DNA of 64,000 bases from RBC038 sp041390625 (GCA_041390625.1 JAWKPM010000012.1:1-64000); one strand, 5' to 3'; positions 34,326-43,254 are shown, counted from the first letter of the stretch. Program-made: numbers and translations. Notes: generated from the sequence alone by a model not told the origin.

Positions 34326-35011
34326 TGCGCTACTTCCTCACGCACGAGGGGTTGCGCACGCTCGCGGGCGCCGAGCAGGTTCCACTGCTGCGGTTCGCGG
34401 AGTACGGGGCGTTCGCCGCAGAGACGAGCGCACGCGGTCGCGGCGGGAGCCGGCTGCGCTCGCTGCGCCGCAACCTCCAGCACACCATCGGCGTGAACGT
34501 TTTCGTCGCACGACTTACACGTGACGCGCGCCGCCGCGGCCACGACGTCCCCACGTGGTGGAGCGAGGCGGAGGCGACGCAGCGCTTCCGCGTCGATGAC
34601 CGGACCTACTGGGTGCGCCCCGACGGTGCCGGTATCTACGAGCTCCCTGCCCGCGGCGTCCCCTTCATGCTCGAGTACGACCGGGGCACGATGCGTCGCC
34701 GTGACTACGCCCGCAAGCTTGCTGGCGTCGCAGCCTACTTTGAGGGCGCGCACTGGCGTGGCTTCTTCAGCGCCGAGCCGGTCGTGCTGGTCGTCGCTGA
34801 GCACGACGCCGCCGAGGAGCGCTTCGTCAGCGCCGTGCAGGCGGCGGAAGACCGGTTCGGCGGCGAGATCCCGGCGCTGTTCACGACGCGTGGTCGCTCG
34901 CTGCGCAGCCCGCGCAATCCCGACGGAACGCTGGGGCCCGTCTGGCGTACGACCTCATCCTCGAACCGCTTCCGATGGCTCGAGGATCGCGATGAGGGCT
35001 CCGACGAGTGA
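34322..35011 (+). CDS. Replication-relaxation family protein, second of a split pair
   Basis: A 229-residue protein. RYFLTHEGLRTLAGAEQVPL is followed by NLQHTIGVNVFVARLTRDAR and the family signature FMLEYDRGTMRRRDYARKLA, the classic core of replication-relaxation proteins. The previous gene has the same domain type at a different length, so an ancestral tandem or split arrangement is likely. It starts at ATG 34322 inside the stop codon of the upstream gene and ends overlapping the next small gene. Confidence 0.7.
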   Translation: MMRYFLTHEGLRTLAGAEQVPLLRFAEYGAFAAETSARGRGGSRLRSLRRNLQHTIGVNVFVARLTRDARRRGHDVPTWWSEAEATQRFRVDDRTYWVRPDGAGIYELPARGVPFMLEYDRGTMRRRDYARKLAGVAAYFEGAHWRGFFSAEPVVLVVAEHDAAEERFVSAVQAAEDRFGGEIPALFTTRGRSLRSPRNPDGTLGPVWRTTSSSNRFRWLEDRDEGSDE

Positions 35012-35253
35012 GCGCGAGCGATACGCGCCGCCGTCACGGTCCGCGCGGGCCGTGTCCGCTTCCCCCGCTGCCGGTCGATGCGTTCTGGGACGAAGGCCCA
35101 CGGACCGAGGCCTGGAACGAGCTCTGGCGCCGGCTGCTCGAGGTCGTGCTCGCCGACGGCGGCGACGGCGACGCGCCGGCTGACAGCCCGGGCTCCGACG
35201 CGGATGATGAGTGTCTTGCTGCTGATCAGTGGTCAGGCGAGGTGCAGCGATGA
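35008..35253 (+). CDS. Small acidic hypothetical protein
   Basis: An 81-residue protein, proline-rich at the N terminus (RRHGPRGPCPLPPLP), with a helix WNELWRRLLEVVLADGG and an acidic tail. There is no known domain. The GTG start overlaps the upstream stop and its own stop overlaps the ATG of the antitoxin gene, which supports it as a true member of the operon. Function unknown. Confidence 0.5.
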   Translation: MSASDTRRRHGPRGPCPLPPLPVDAFWDEGPRTEAWNELWRRLLEVVLADGGDGDAPADSPGSDADDECLAADQWSGEVQR

Positions 35254-35555
35254 CCGAGCAGATCAACGTCACGCAGGCGCGCCGGAGCCTCGCGACGCTC
35301 GCCGACAAAGTCGCTGAGGGCGAGCGCTACCTGATCACGCGCCGAGGTCACGCGGTTGCCGCGTTGGTGAGCGTTGAAGACCTCCGGGGGCTCGCAGGTA
35401 CGGAACGGCTCTCCCCGGAACCGAGCGGTGCGCTCGCGCTCGTCGGGCTGTGGGCGGGCGTGCCGGACGCGAAGATCGACGAGCTCGTGCGTCGCGTGCG
35501 ACCCGGGCCTATCGACGACGGCGATGCCGACGTGGTCATGCCGGAGGACGGTTGA
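35250..35555 (+). CDS. Phd/YefM-family antitoxin, orphan
   Basis: A 101-residue Phd/YefM protein. MTEQINVTQARRSLATLADK and GERYLITRRGHAVAALVSVE are the DNA-binding half of the family; the acidic C terminus would bind a toxin. It normally pairs with a Doc, YoeB or PIN toxin. None of these follows, and the next gene is a Fic protein 175 bases away with its own promoter region. Because Doc is itself a Fic-fold toxin, a relationship to the Fic gene is possible but unproven. Confidence 0.75.
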   Translation: MTEQINVTQARRSLATLADKVAEGERYLITRRGHAVAALVSVEDLRGLAGTERLSPEPSGALALVGLWAGVPDAKIDELVRRVRPGPIDDGDADVVMPEDG

Positions 35556-35604
35556 CGAAATGGGCCCGATTTGCGTCACCGGTCAATACGGCTGATTTCG
35601 TCAA
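35552..35604. promoter_or_regulatory. Competing inverted repeats after the Phd gene
   Basis: TTGACGAAAT (35552-35561) and ATTTCGTCAA (35595-35604) are perfect 10-base inverted arms. The same left arm can also pair with ATTTGCGTC nearby, around GGGCCC, to give a tight hairpin at 35554-35577. The two structures are mutually exclusive. Terminator, attenuator or operator are all possible. Confidence 0.4.
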
Positions 35605-35679
35605 TTCGGCCGCTGGCTGCGGCTCTGTTCCAGCGGCTCCCTGCGCGCAGGCGAAGCTTGCATTCGTCGGCCTGTTAGG

Positions 35680-35700
35680 AAAGGATATTCAATATCCTTT
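35680..35700. promoter_or_regulatory. 21-base palindromic operator upstream of the Fic gene
   Basis: AAAGGATATT and AATATCCTTT form perfect 10-base arms around a single C, an AT-rich island in GC-rich DNA 29 bases before the start. A further half-site, AAAGGAT, lies at about 35720. The Fic protein has a C-terminal winged-helix region, so self-regulation through this site is plausible. Confidence 0.55.
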
Positions 35701-35729
35701 CGCAAGACGGCGATTCGAGAAAGGATCGC

Positions 35730-36917
35730 ATGCGAGGCCGCTACCTCCGCTGCACCTGGCAGCATGACCCGACCCTGTACGCGCCGGCCCGCTACCGACG
35801 AGCCTGCCAGTACGACGCGTTCCTCCCCGACCCGGTCGCAAACCTCAACATCGACCTTCCCGGCGAGGTGACGGGTGTGCTCTCGGAAGCAGAGCAAGCC
35901 GTCGCGGACCTCAACCGCACCGCAGGCCCCGAGCTTGCACCGCTCGCCCGACTGCTACTACGCACAGAGTCGATTGCCTCGTCGAAGGTGGAGGGCATGC
36001 AGGCCGACGCACGCACGCTGGCGCGAGCCGAGGCAACTCAGGAGGGCGGCCGACAGATCGGCACGCAGGCTGCCGAGATCCTCGCCAACATCGACGCCAT
36101 GGTGTGGGCGGTCGAGCAAGCGGCAGCGAGTGAGAACATCCGGCCGCAGGACCTGCGCGAGATCCACCGCGTGCTACTCGCTGGCGATCCCGGCATCCGA
36201 CGCCCAGGGGAGTTCCGGAACGAGCAGAACTGGATCGGCGGGAACGACTACAACCCGTGCGGCGCCGACTTCGTGCCGCCGCCGGCCGAAGAGGTCGAGG
36301 CGCTGCTCGACGATCTCTGTCGCTTCTGCAACGAGGAGGTGCTCCCTCCTCTGCTGCAGGCGGCGATCGCCCACGCGCAGTTCGAGACAATCCACCCGTT
36401 CGTCGACGGGAACGGCCGGACCGGTCGCGCCCTTGTGCAGGTTCTCCTGCGGCGCCGCGGCCTCGCCCCAGCGTTCGTGCCGCCGATCAGCGTCGTGCTA
36501 GCCAGGCAGCGCGACCGCTACATCGGCGGGCTCACGCTCTTCCGTGAGGATCGCGTCGCCGAGTGGACGAGTCTCTTCGCGGCAGCGACGGCGGAGGCGG
36601 CAAACTTGGCGGGCCGCTATCGGCTCCGTGTCGCCGAGCTGCAGGAGCGCTGGCGCGCGGAGCTCCGCGAGGTCTCCAACCCCCGGTCGGACGCCGCCGC
36701 ATGGACGATCATCGACATCCTCCCGGCCCACCCTGTGATCACCGTGCCGGTCGCAGTCGCTGCCACCGAACGGACGAGGCCCGCCGTCGCGAACGGCATC
36801 GCCGAGCTGGAAGCCGCGGGCGTGCTTGTCCCCCTGACGGCGTCGCGGCGCAACCGTGCCTGGGAGGCGTCTGGCCTGCTGGACCTCATCGTCGGGCTCG
36901 AGTCCGGCGAAGGGTAG
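35730..36917 (+). CDS. Fic-domain protein (AMP-transferase) with C-terminal winged helix
   Basis: A 395-residue Fic protein. The inhibitory motif SSKVEG (about 83-88) in the N-terminal region marks it as a class II, self-inhibited Fic. The catalytic loop HPFVDGNGRTGR (about 222-233) is complete. The C terminus reads as a winged helix (AWTIIDILPAHPVITVPVAV, VANGIAELEAAGVLV). These enzymes attach AMP to target proteins; targets are unknown. It lies downstream of an orphan Phd antitoxin and just before the island recombinase. Confidence 0.9.
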   Translation: MRGRYLRCTWQHDPTLYAPARYRRACQYDAFLPDPVANLNIDLPGEVTGVLSEAEQAVADLNRTAGPELAPLARLLLRTESIASSKVEGMQADARTLARAEATQEGGRQIGTQAAEILANIDAMVWAVEQAAASENIRPQDLREIHRVLLAGDPGIRRPGEFRNEQNWIGGNDYNPCGADFVPPPAEEVEALLDDLCRFCNEEVLPPLLQAAIAHAQFETIHPFVDGNGRTGRALVQVLLRRRGLAPAFVPPISVVLARQRDRYIGGLTLFREDRVAEWTSLFAAATAEAANLAGRYRLRVAELQERWRAELREVSNPRSDAAAWTIIDILPAHPVITVPVAVAATERTRPAVANGIAELEAAGVLVPLTASRRNRAWEASGLLDLIVGLESGEG

Positions 36918-36982
36918 AGTGCACGCGTGGATCGAGGCCATTGTTCACCGCACAACGTGGGCTCCCCGAATCGGAGACACCG

Positions 36983-38533
36983 ATGAGAGCGATCATCTAC
37001 TCCCGAGTCTCGACCGACGCGCAGGAGCGCGACGGTACCTCGCTTGATACGCAGGAGCGGGGGTGTCTCGAGCTCGCCGAGGTCCGTGGCTGGTCGGTCG
37101 TCGGGTGTGTCCGTGACTCCGCGAGCGGATACAGCCTCGACCGGCCTGGGATCGAGGAGGTGCGTCAACGGTTGCGAACCGCCGATGCGGACGTCGTCGT
37201 CGCGTACGCCGTAGACCGGCTCTCTCGCAACCAGAACCACATCGGCGTGATCTTCGACGAGGTCGAGCAGGCCGGCGCGCAGCTCGAGTTCGTCACGGAA
37301 CGCTTCGAGGACACGGCGATCGGTCGCTTCATCCTCGCGGCGCGCGCGTTCATCGCGGAGGTCGAGCGCGAGAAGATCGCCGAACGAACGATGCGCGGCA
37401 AGGAAGAGCGGGCTCGCAGCGGGAAGATCCCGCAGGCGACCGGCGCCGGCATCTACGGCTATCGCTACGACCCTGCATCGGGGCAGCGAGTCGTGGATCT
37501 CGTGCAGGCTCAGGTCGTGCGTCAGATCTTCACGGACTTCGTCGCGAACGGGACCTGCCATGGGATCGCGAAGCGGCTGAACGCCGAGGGGATCGCCGCG
37601 TTTGGCGGTGGGCGCTGGTATGCCCCGACTGTACGACGCATGTTGCTGAACGAGACCTACACGGGCCGAACGATCTACCGCCGCACAGTCGCCAAGAAGG
37701 TACGCGACCCGCTGCGCGGCCGCTGGGTACGGCGTGTCGAGGAGCGAGACGAGGCGGAGTGGATCGAAATCGAGGGCGCGACGCCAACGATCATCTCGAG
37801 GGATCTCTTCGAGCGCGCACAGGTGCGCCTCCAGGACCCGGAGCGACGTCGCCGGCGAGAATCCTCGCGCGTGTACCCGCTGCGGGGGCGTCTGCGTTGC
37901 GTGTGCGGCGCAGCAATGACGGGCCATGCCGTGAATCGAGGCCGATACCACTACTACCGCTGTGTCGACGGCTCGAGCGGCCCCAACAAGACTCGCTGCA
38001 CCGTCGGCTACGTCCGGCAAGAACGACTGGAAACCGCCGTCAAGGCAGCCCTGCGCGAGCTGCTGGCCTCTCCTGAGCGCGTGCTCGCAGAAGCGCGACG
38101 GGTGGCCGAGGAGGCCTCGGCTCCGCCGGAGGAAATCGCTGCGGTCGTCGCCGAGCTCGATGAAGTTGAGCGGCGCCAGCGCCGCCTCGCGCAGCTCTAC
38201 ACGCGCGGCGAGCTGCCGGAAGATGTGCTCGCCGCAGAGTCGCGGTCGTTGGCCGAACGGCGCTGGGCACTCGAGGCTCGACAGCGCGAGATCTCGCCAC
38301 GAGCACCGGTCGATGCCTGCTATGTTTCGGCGATCACGGAGCGGCTACCTGAGGTGCTGGCGTCGATCCGCGAGTACATCGAGCGTTCCGATGATGAGGG
38401 CTTCCAGCTGCTGCTGCGGGCCGTCGATGCCCAGATCAAAGCTACGCCGGAGCGCGCAGAGGTCCGCGGATCAGTGCCGATAAATGTTCAGTCTGATGAG
38501 TCTTTCGCTACCATTGGACAAACATGGGCATGA
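36983..38533 (+). CDS. Large serine recombinase (integrase)
   Basis: A 516-residue large serine recombinase. The catalytic resolvase domain starts MRAIIYSRVSTDAQERDGTS with the active Ser at residue 10; the recombinase domain follows (GYRYDPASGQRVVDLVQAQV, RMLLNETYTGRTIYR). A zinc ribbon CVCGAAMTGHAV, YHYYRC lies at about 305-330, and a coiled-coil (EEIAAVVAELDEVERRQRRL) is typical of integrases that cross att sites. ATG 36983 was chosen because it begins the catalytic domain. The stop falls inside the right member of the candidate att repeat. It is the likely integrase of the defence island. Confidence 0.93.
   Translation: MRAIIYSRVSTDAQERDGTSLDTQERGCLELAEVRGWSVVGCVRDSASGYSLDRPGIEEVRQRLRTADADVVVAYAVDRLSRNQNHIGVIFDEVEQAGAQLEFVTERFEDTAIGRFILAARAFIAEVEREKIAERTMRGKEERARSGKIPQATGAGIYGYRYDPASGQRVVDLVQAQVVRQIFTDFVANGTCHGIAKRLNAEGIAAFGGGRWYAPTVRRMLLNETYTGRTIYRRTVAKKVRDPLRGRWVRRVEERDEAEWIEIEGATPTIISRDLFERAQVRLQDPERRRRRESSRVYPLRGRLRCVCGAAMTGHAVNRGRYHYYRCVDGSSGPNKTRCTVGYVRQERLETAVKAALRELLASPERVLAEARRVAEEASAPPEEIAAVVAELDEVERRQRRLAQLYTRGELPEDVLAAESRSLAERRWALEARQREISPRAPVDACYVSAITERLPEVLASIREYIERSDDEGFQLLLRAVDAQIKATPERAEVRGSVPINVQSDESFATIGQTWA
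38508..38531. other. Candidate right attachment-site repeat of the island
   Basis: A 24-base stretch beginning CTACCATTGGACAAAC, overlapping the last codons of the serine recombinase, matches 13250-13273 at 19 of 24 positions. Serine integrase genes usually sit beside one att site. Together the pair would bound 25.3 kb. Confidence 0.4.
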
Positions 38534-38645
38534 CAGTGTGTTCGTGCGAAATCAGCCTCTGCCCGTTTCTTGCGCTCTTCTCATTCTGAGTCGGCATCTC
38601 CCCACCCCGGCCAATACCCCGCGCTGTCTCGCCACGCCAATGCCC

Positions 38646-38701
38646 GCCGGTCGCCCTGGCTCGAACGACCGGCTGAGACAGCGCCCAGGGGGCAGCCCCC
38701 T
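38646..38701. terminator. Hairpins between the recombinase and trpB
   Basis: Two stems lie between convergent genes: GCCGGTCG/CGACCGGC around 12 bases (38646-38673), and AGGGGGC-A-GCCCCCT (38687-38701), ten bases from the trpB stop. They can stop transcription from both sides. Confidence 0.45.
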
Positions 38702-38711
38702 CCAATCCGCC

Positions 38712-40076
38712 CTAGCGAGCGAGAACGGGTAGGCCCTTCAACGCCTCTTCGATCCGGTCGGCGGGGTACTCGTAGTCCTCGAGTTCGCCGGCGAAGTACC
38801 GCTCGTACGAGCCCAGGTCGAGGAACCCGTGCCCGGAGAGGTTGAAGAGGATCACGCGCTCCTCGCCTCGTACCTTCGCCTCCAACGCCTCATCGATGGC
38901 CGACCGAATCGCGTGGGCCGACTCGGGCGCCGGCAGGATCCCCTCCGCGCGGGCGAACTGCACGGCCGCCTCGAACACGCCGACCTGCCCGTGCGCTACC
39001 GCCTCGATATGGCCCTCCTGGTGGAGCTGACTGATCAGCGGCGCCATCCCGTGATACCGCAGACCGCCCGCGTGGATCGCCGGCGGCACGAACGTGTGCC
39101 CGAGCGTCTCCATCTTCATCAGTGGCGTCAGCCCTACGGTGTCCCCGAAGTCGTATGTGTACGTCCCCTTCGTCAGCGTCGGGCACGACGCCGGCTCTGC
39201 CGCGACGAAGCGCATCGCTGCCCCAGACGTCAGCCGATCACGCATGAATGGGAACGCGAGCCCCGCGTAGTTCGAGCCTCCGCCGACGCAACCGATCACG
39301 ACATCAGGCCACTCATCGGCCATCTCCATCTGGAGCCGCGCCTCTTCGCCAATGACCGTCTGATGCAGCAGCACGTGATTGAGCACCGACCCCAGTGAGT
39401 ACTTCGTGTCGGCGCGAGACGCTGCATCCTCGACCGCCTCGGAGATGGCAATCCCGAGGGATCCCGTCGTTTCGGGGTCCTCGGCCAGTACCTTTCGTCC
39501 CGCCTCGGTGTCCGCGCTCGGGCTCGGAATGACCGACGCTCCGTACACGTTCATCAGCGCCTTGCGATAGGGCTTCTGCTCGAAGGAGACGCGCACCATG
39601 TAGACCTTCAGCTCGATGCCGAACATCTGGCACGCGTATGCCAGCGCCGAGCCCCACTGGCCGGCGCCCGTCTCCGTCGCGATCCGCTTCACGCCCTCTT
39701 CCGCGTTGTAGTACGCCTGCGCGATCGCCGTGTTCACTTTGTGCGAACCAACCGGACTTACACCCTCGTACTTGTAGTAGATGTGCGCTGGCGTTCCGAG
39801 CGCCTCTTCGAGCCGGTGCGCCCGAAACAGGGGCGTAGCCCGGTAGTTCTGGTACGCCTCGCGCACGGGCGCCGGAATGTCGATGTAGCGGTCTTGCGCC
39901 ACTTCCTGCGCGATCACCTCCATCGGAAACAGCGGTGCGAGGTCATCGGGTCCTACCGGCTGGCCTGTTCCGGGATGCAGCGGTGGAGCGGGCGGGTTCC
40001 CGAAGTCGGCCGTGATGTTGTACCACCGCGTCGGGATCTGAGATTCCTCGAGCTGGTACCTGAACTGCCTTGCCAC
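38712..40076 (-). CDS. trpB: Tryptophan synthase beta chain, TrpB2 type
   Basis: A 454-residue PLP enzyme that joins indole and serine. The N-terminal extension (YQLEESQIPTRWYNI) and overall length are typical of the TrpB2 branch, which often works without TrpA. The PLP Lys is in SPVGSHKVNTAIAQAYYNAE (about 112); GAGQWGSALAYACQ and the phosphate-binding CVGGGSNYAG are intact. The second of two GTG codons (40076) is preferred, because AGGAGG lies six bases before it. No other trp gene is nearby. It lies just outside the island's right boundary. Confidence 0.93.
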   Translation of the reverse strand: MARQFRYQLEESQIPTRWYNITADFGNPPAPPLHPGTGQPVGPDDLAPLFPMEVIAQEVAQDRYIDIPAPVREAYQNYRATPLFRAHRLEEALGTPAHIYYKYEGVSPVGSHKVNTAIAQAYYNAEEGVKRIATETGAGQWGSALAYACQMFGIELKVYMVRVSFEQKPYRKALMNVYGASVIPSPSADTEAGRKVLAEDPETTGSLGIAISEAVEDAASRADTKYSLGSVLNHVLLHQTVIGEEARLQMEMADEWPDVVIGCVGGGSNYAGLAFPFMRDRLTSGAAMRFVAAEPASCPTLTKGTYTYDFGDTVGLTPLMKMETLGHTFVPPAIHAGGLRYHGMAPLISQLHQEGHIEAVAHGQVGVFEAAVQFARAEGILPAPESAHAIRSAIDEALEAKVRGEERVILFNLSGHGFLDLGSYERYFAGELEDYEYPADRIEEALKGLPVLAR

Positions 40077-40269
40077 CACGTGCCTCCTCGCCGCGACTCC
40101 GGTGTGCTTCGGTGATGCTACGCGCGAGCACAGTTCTGTGAAGCCCCAAAGGGCCCTCCTCGTCGAGCTCGCCGGCAGCGTATCGGTGCTGTGGCCTCGC
40201 CCGTCGAAAGGTGCCTGCCGGCGCGCGTCGTCAGCGGACTGGTGGTGGTTCGTCGATGGGACCCGCCGT

Positions 40270-42447
40270 TCACACCGGATGGCTCGCCGGGGTCTCCCCT
40301 CGCGAATCGGTTCCCTCGATTGAGATGCGCGGAAGGCGGCGATCCAGCCAGCTCGGCAACCACCAGTTCCAGTCACCCATCAGCTCCATCGTGGCCGGGA
40401 CGAGCATCAATCGGACGACCGTGGCATCGACGAAGACGGCGACGGCGAGCCCGAGACCGAACTCCTTCACGACGCGCTGGTCGTTCATCACGAAGCTGAG
40501 GAAGACCATGATCATGATCGCCGCAGCTGCCGTGATCACGCTCGCCGTCGCAGCGAGGCCGCGGGCGACGGACGTCGCGTTGTCGCGCGAGCCGAGGTAC
40601 TCCTCCCGGATACGACTGACCAGGAACACCTCGTAGTCCATGGAGAGGCCGAAGAGGACCGCGAACAGCATCATCGGCAGGAACGACTCGATCGGCCCGG
40701 TTTGGTCCACGCCGACGAGCCGGATGCCCCAACCCCACTGGAACATCGCGACGACGAATCCATACGCGGCGCCGATGGACAGCAGATTCATCAGCGCTGC
40801 CTTGAGCGGGATCATGATCGAGCGGAAGACCGCGACGAGCAGCAGGAAGCTAATACCGACGACGAGGCTGAAGAAGAGCGGCAGGCGCGACGCGATCCGA
40901 TCCGCAATGTCGATCGAGCGAGCGGTGGCGCCCGCCACGTAGACGCGCGCCTCGATGCCGTCGAGGGCGCTCGGCACGACGCGGTCACGGAGGTCGTGGA
41001 CCAAGTCGGCCGTCGCCTCGGACTGAGGCGAGGTCGCCGGGATCACCGAGAATACCGAGACGGCGCCGTCCTCATTGGCCAGGGCCGCGCTCACCGACTG
41101 GACGCCGGGTGTCGCCGCGATCGTCGCGCGCACGCCCTCGACGTCGGACGCCGAGCCACCCTCGACGACGACCTGTAAAGGACCGTTCATCCCCGCACCG
41201 AAGGCGCCCGCGACGAGGTCGTAGGCTCGACGCGTCGTCGATGACGTGGGGGTGTTGCCGGCATCCGCCGTACCGAGACGCATCCCGAATACCGGGATGC
41301 TCAAGGTGACGAGGATGATGGTGCTGACGCCGAAGAACACGTACGGCCGACGCATGATCGCCTGGCCGAGACGGTACCAGACGCTGGATTCGTGCGCGAC
41401 GGCCGCGTGCCGCGCGCCCGGCCTCGAGCGGATGCTCACGATTCGATGCCCGACCACGCCTAGGAGCGCGGGTAGCAACGTGAGGGCCGCCAGCACCGCG
41501 ACGGCGACCATCGCCGCTGACGCAACGCCGAGCCAGCCCACAAATGGGATGCCCATCAGGCCGAGTCCCAGCAGCGAGGTGATCACCACCCCACCGGCGA
41601 AGGCCACCGACTTGCCGGTCGTGGTCAACGCCACACCGACCGCGTCCGCGGTGTCCCGCCCTGCGAGGGCGCTCTCCCGGTACCGAGCGACGATGAAGAG
41701 CGCGTAGTCGATGCCGACGCCGAGGCCGAGCATGGCCGCGATGTTGGGGGCAAACTTGCTGAGGTCGATCACCGCGGTCATCGCGAAGATGATGGCGAAG
41801 CCCGTCGCGAGCCCGGCCATCGCGCTGACGATTGGGAGGACGGTCGGCATCAGCATCCGGAACAGGACGTAGAGGATGACTAAGGCGGCCACCAGGCCGA
41901 GTACCGTCGACTCGTTCGGCCCCTCGCGCTCCTGCGCGGCCGGCACCGGTCCTCCAAGCTCCGCGGTCAGGGCACCGGAGCGCGCACCCGCAGCGAGGTC
42001 TTCGAGTGCCGCGGCCGTCTCGGTGGGCACGTCGTCCGCGCTCTCCGAGAACTGCACACGCATGATCGCGACCGTGCGGTCGGCCGCGACGATCGCGCCG
42101 TCCGCCGCAAACGGCGAGGCCACCGCAACCACGCCGGGGAGGGCGGCCACGTCTGCCGCAAGCGTCTCGATCCTTGCCCGCGTCTGGTCTTGGTCGATGC
42201 CATCCGCAGCGGCGAGCACGACGTCTGCGTAGTCGCCCGAGCGCTGAGGGAACGAGCGCTGCAGCACCTCGATGGCCTGTTGCGACTCGGCGCCGGGGAT
42301 CGTGAGCGTGTTCACCGTGCCCTGAGAGATCGTTCGTGCAGTGATCCCAAGCGCCGCCGCGACGAGCAGCCATACGGCGATCACGTACCAGCGACGCCGC
42401 ACCGCGAAGCGGCCCCAGCGTTCGAGCAGATCGGGAGTGGTGTTCAT
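40270..42447 (-). CDS. MMPL-family RND transporter
   Basis: A 725-residue membrane protein with the two-fold MMPL layout: one N-terminal helix, a periplasmic loop, five helices, then the same again. Segments such as AMLGLGVGIDYALFIVARYR and FAVLFGLSMDYEVFLVSRIR carry the proton-relay Asp-Tyr pairs of the family. MMPL proteins export lipids or lipophilic compounds. ATG 42447 follows GGAGGAG with better spacing than the ATG seven codons upstream. It is divergent from a Crp/Fnr regulator across 117 bases and may be its target. Confidence 0.9.
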   Translation of the reverse strand: MNTTPDLLERWGRFAVRRRWYVIAVWLLVAAALGITARTISQGTVNTLTIPGAESQQAIEVLQRSFPQRSGDYADVVLAAADGIDQDQTRARIETLAADVAALPGVVAVASPFAADGAIVAADRTVAIMRVQFSESADDVPTETAAALEDLAAGARSGALTAELGGPVPAAQEREGPNESTVLGLVAALVILYVLFRMLMPTVLPIVSAMAGLATGFAIIFAMTAVIDLSKFAPNIAAMLGLGVGIDYALFIVARYRESALAGRDTADAVGVALTTTGKSVAFAGGVVITSLLGLGLMGIPFVGWLGVASAAMVAVAVLAALTLLPALLGVVGHRIVSIRSRPGARHAAVAHESSVWYRLGQAIMRRPYVFFGVSTIILVTLSIPVFGMRLGTADAGNTPTSSTTRRAYDLVAGAFGAGMNGPLQVVVEGGSASDVEGVRATIAATPGVQSVSAALANEDGAVSVFSVIPATSPQSEATADLVHDLRDRVVPSALDGIEARVYVAGATARSIDIADRIASRLPLFFSLVVGISFLLLVAVFRSIMIPLKAALMNLLSIGAAYGFVVAMFQWGWGIRLVGVDQTGPIESFLPMMLFAVLFGLSMDYEVFLVSRIREEYLGSRDNATSVARGLAATASVITAAAAIMIMVFLSFVMNDQRVVKEFGLGLAVAVFVDATVVRLMLVPATMELMGDWNWWLPSWLDRRLPRISIEGTDSRGETPASHPV

Positions 42448-42564
42448 CTTCTCCTCCATGCGACGCACCCAGCATCACTGGAGTGGCCCGCCGGGTCGCC
42501 GACTTTTGTCGCCTTCGCCAAACCGGCGCGCGTCAGCCGAACGAACGGGCCTCGATATCATTCG

Positions 42565-43254
42565 ATGATGACCACCGACCAGCAGCCCAAGCGAGCACTT
42601 GCCGAGCGCCTGACAATGGTCCCGCTGCTCTCGGGCCTGCCGTCAGAATTCCTTCGCATGCTCGTCGCGGCTGCCGTCTCACGCGAGTACGCAGCGGACG
42701 AGATCGTGTTCCTGGAGGGTGAGCTCTCGCCCGGGCTGTTTGTCGTCGAGTCGGGTCACATTAAGGTGGTGAAGACCTCGCCGCAGGGTCGCGAGCACAC
42801 GCTCGAGGTGCTGGGTCCTGCGCAACCGGCGAACGCGGTGGCGGTGTTCACAAGCCAACCGAGCCCGGCGACAGCCGTCGCACTTGAGCCGACCCGGGCG
42901 TGGCTGCTGCCGCGCGAGGCAGTTGCCCAGCTGCTGCGAGATCACCCCGCGTTCGCCATCCGGGTGATCGAGAACATGGCCAATCACATGGTCCACCTCG
43001 TCGAGCTGGTCGCCGATCTATCGCTGCGATCGGTGAGCGCCCGCCTCGCGAAGCTCCTGTTGGACGAGGCGGTCGACGGGGTGGTGGTGCGTCCCCGCTG
43101 GCTCACGCTCCCCGAGCTCGCTGCTCGCCTCGGCACGGTGCCCGATGTCGCGCAGCGGGCCCTAGGCCGTCTCAGCGCGGAAGGCCTGGTCGAGGTCGAC
43201 CGACGCGAGATCCGAATCCGAGATCCGCGCAAGCTCGAGGAGCTAGCGGGCTGA
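42565..43254 (+). CDS. Crp/Fnr-family transcriptional regulator
   Basis: A 229-residue regulator with an N-terminal cyclic-nucleotide-binding fold (MVPLLSGLPSEFLRMLVAAA, FLEGELSPGLFVVESGHIKV, GREHTLEVLGP) and a C-terminal winged helix (LTLPELAARLGTVPDVAQRA, LGRLSAEGLVEVDRREIRI). No N-terminal cysteine set for an Fe-S cluster is present, so it is not a classical Fnr; a heme-binding Dnr-like or nucleotide-independent mode is possible. It is divergent from the MMPL gene and begins the nitrogen-oxide cluster. Confidence 0.88.
   Translation: MMTTDQQPKRALAERLTMVPLLSGLPSEFLRMLVAAAVSREYAADEIVFLEGELSPGLFVVESGHIKVVKTSPQGREHTLEVLGPAQPANAVAVFTSQPSPATAVALEPTRAWLLPREAVAQLLRDHPAFAIRVIENMANHMVHLVELVADLSLRSVSARLAKLLLDEAVDGVVVRPRWLTLPELAARLGTVPDVAQRALGRLSAEGLVEVDRREIRIRDPRKLEELAG

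Noticed and set aside
38534..38711. The missing N-terminal half of heliorhodopsin at the other island end
   Set aside because: No frame here encodes heliorhodopsin helices, so the gene was not split by simple insertion of the island.
40077..40269. T-box or tryptophan attenuator before trpB
   Set aside because: No T-box antiterminator sequence, no Trp-rich leader peptide and no terminator-like hairpin were seen.
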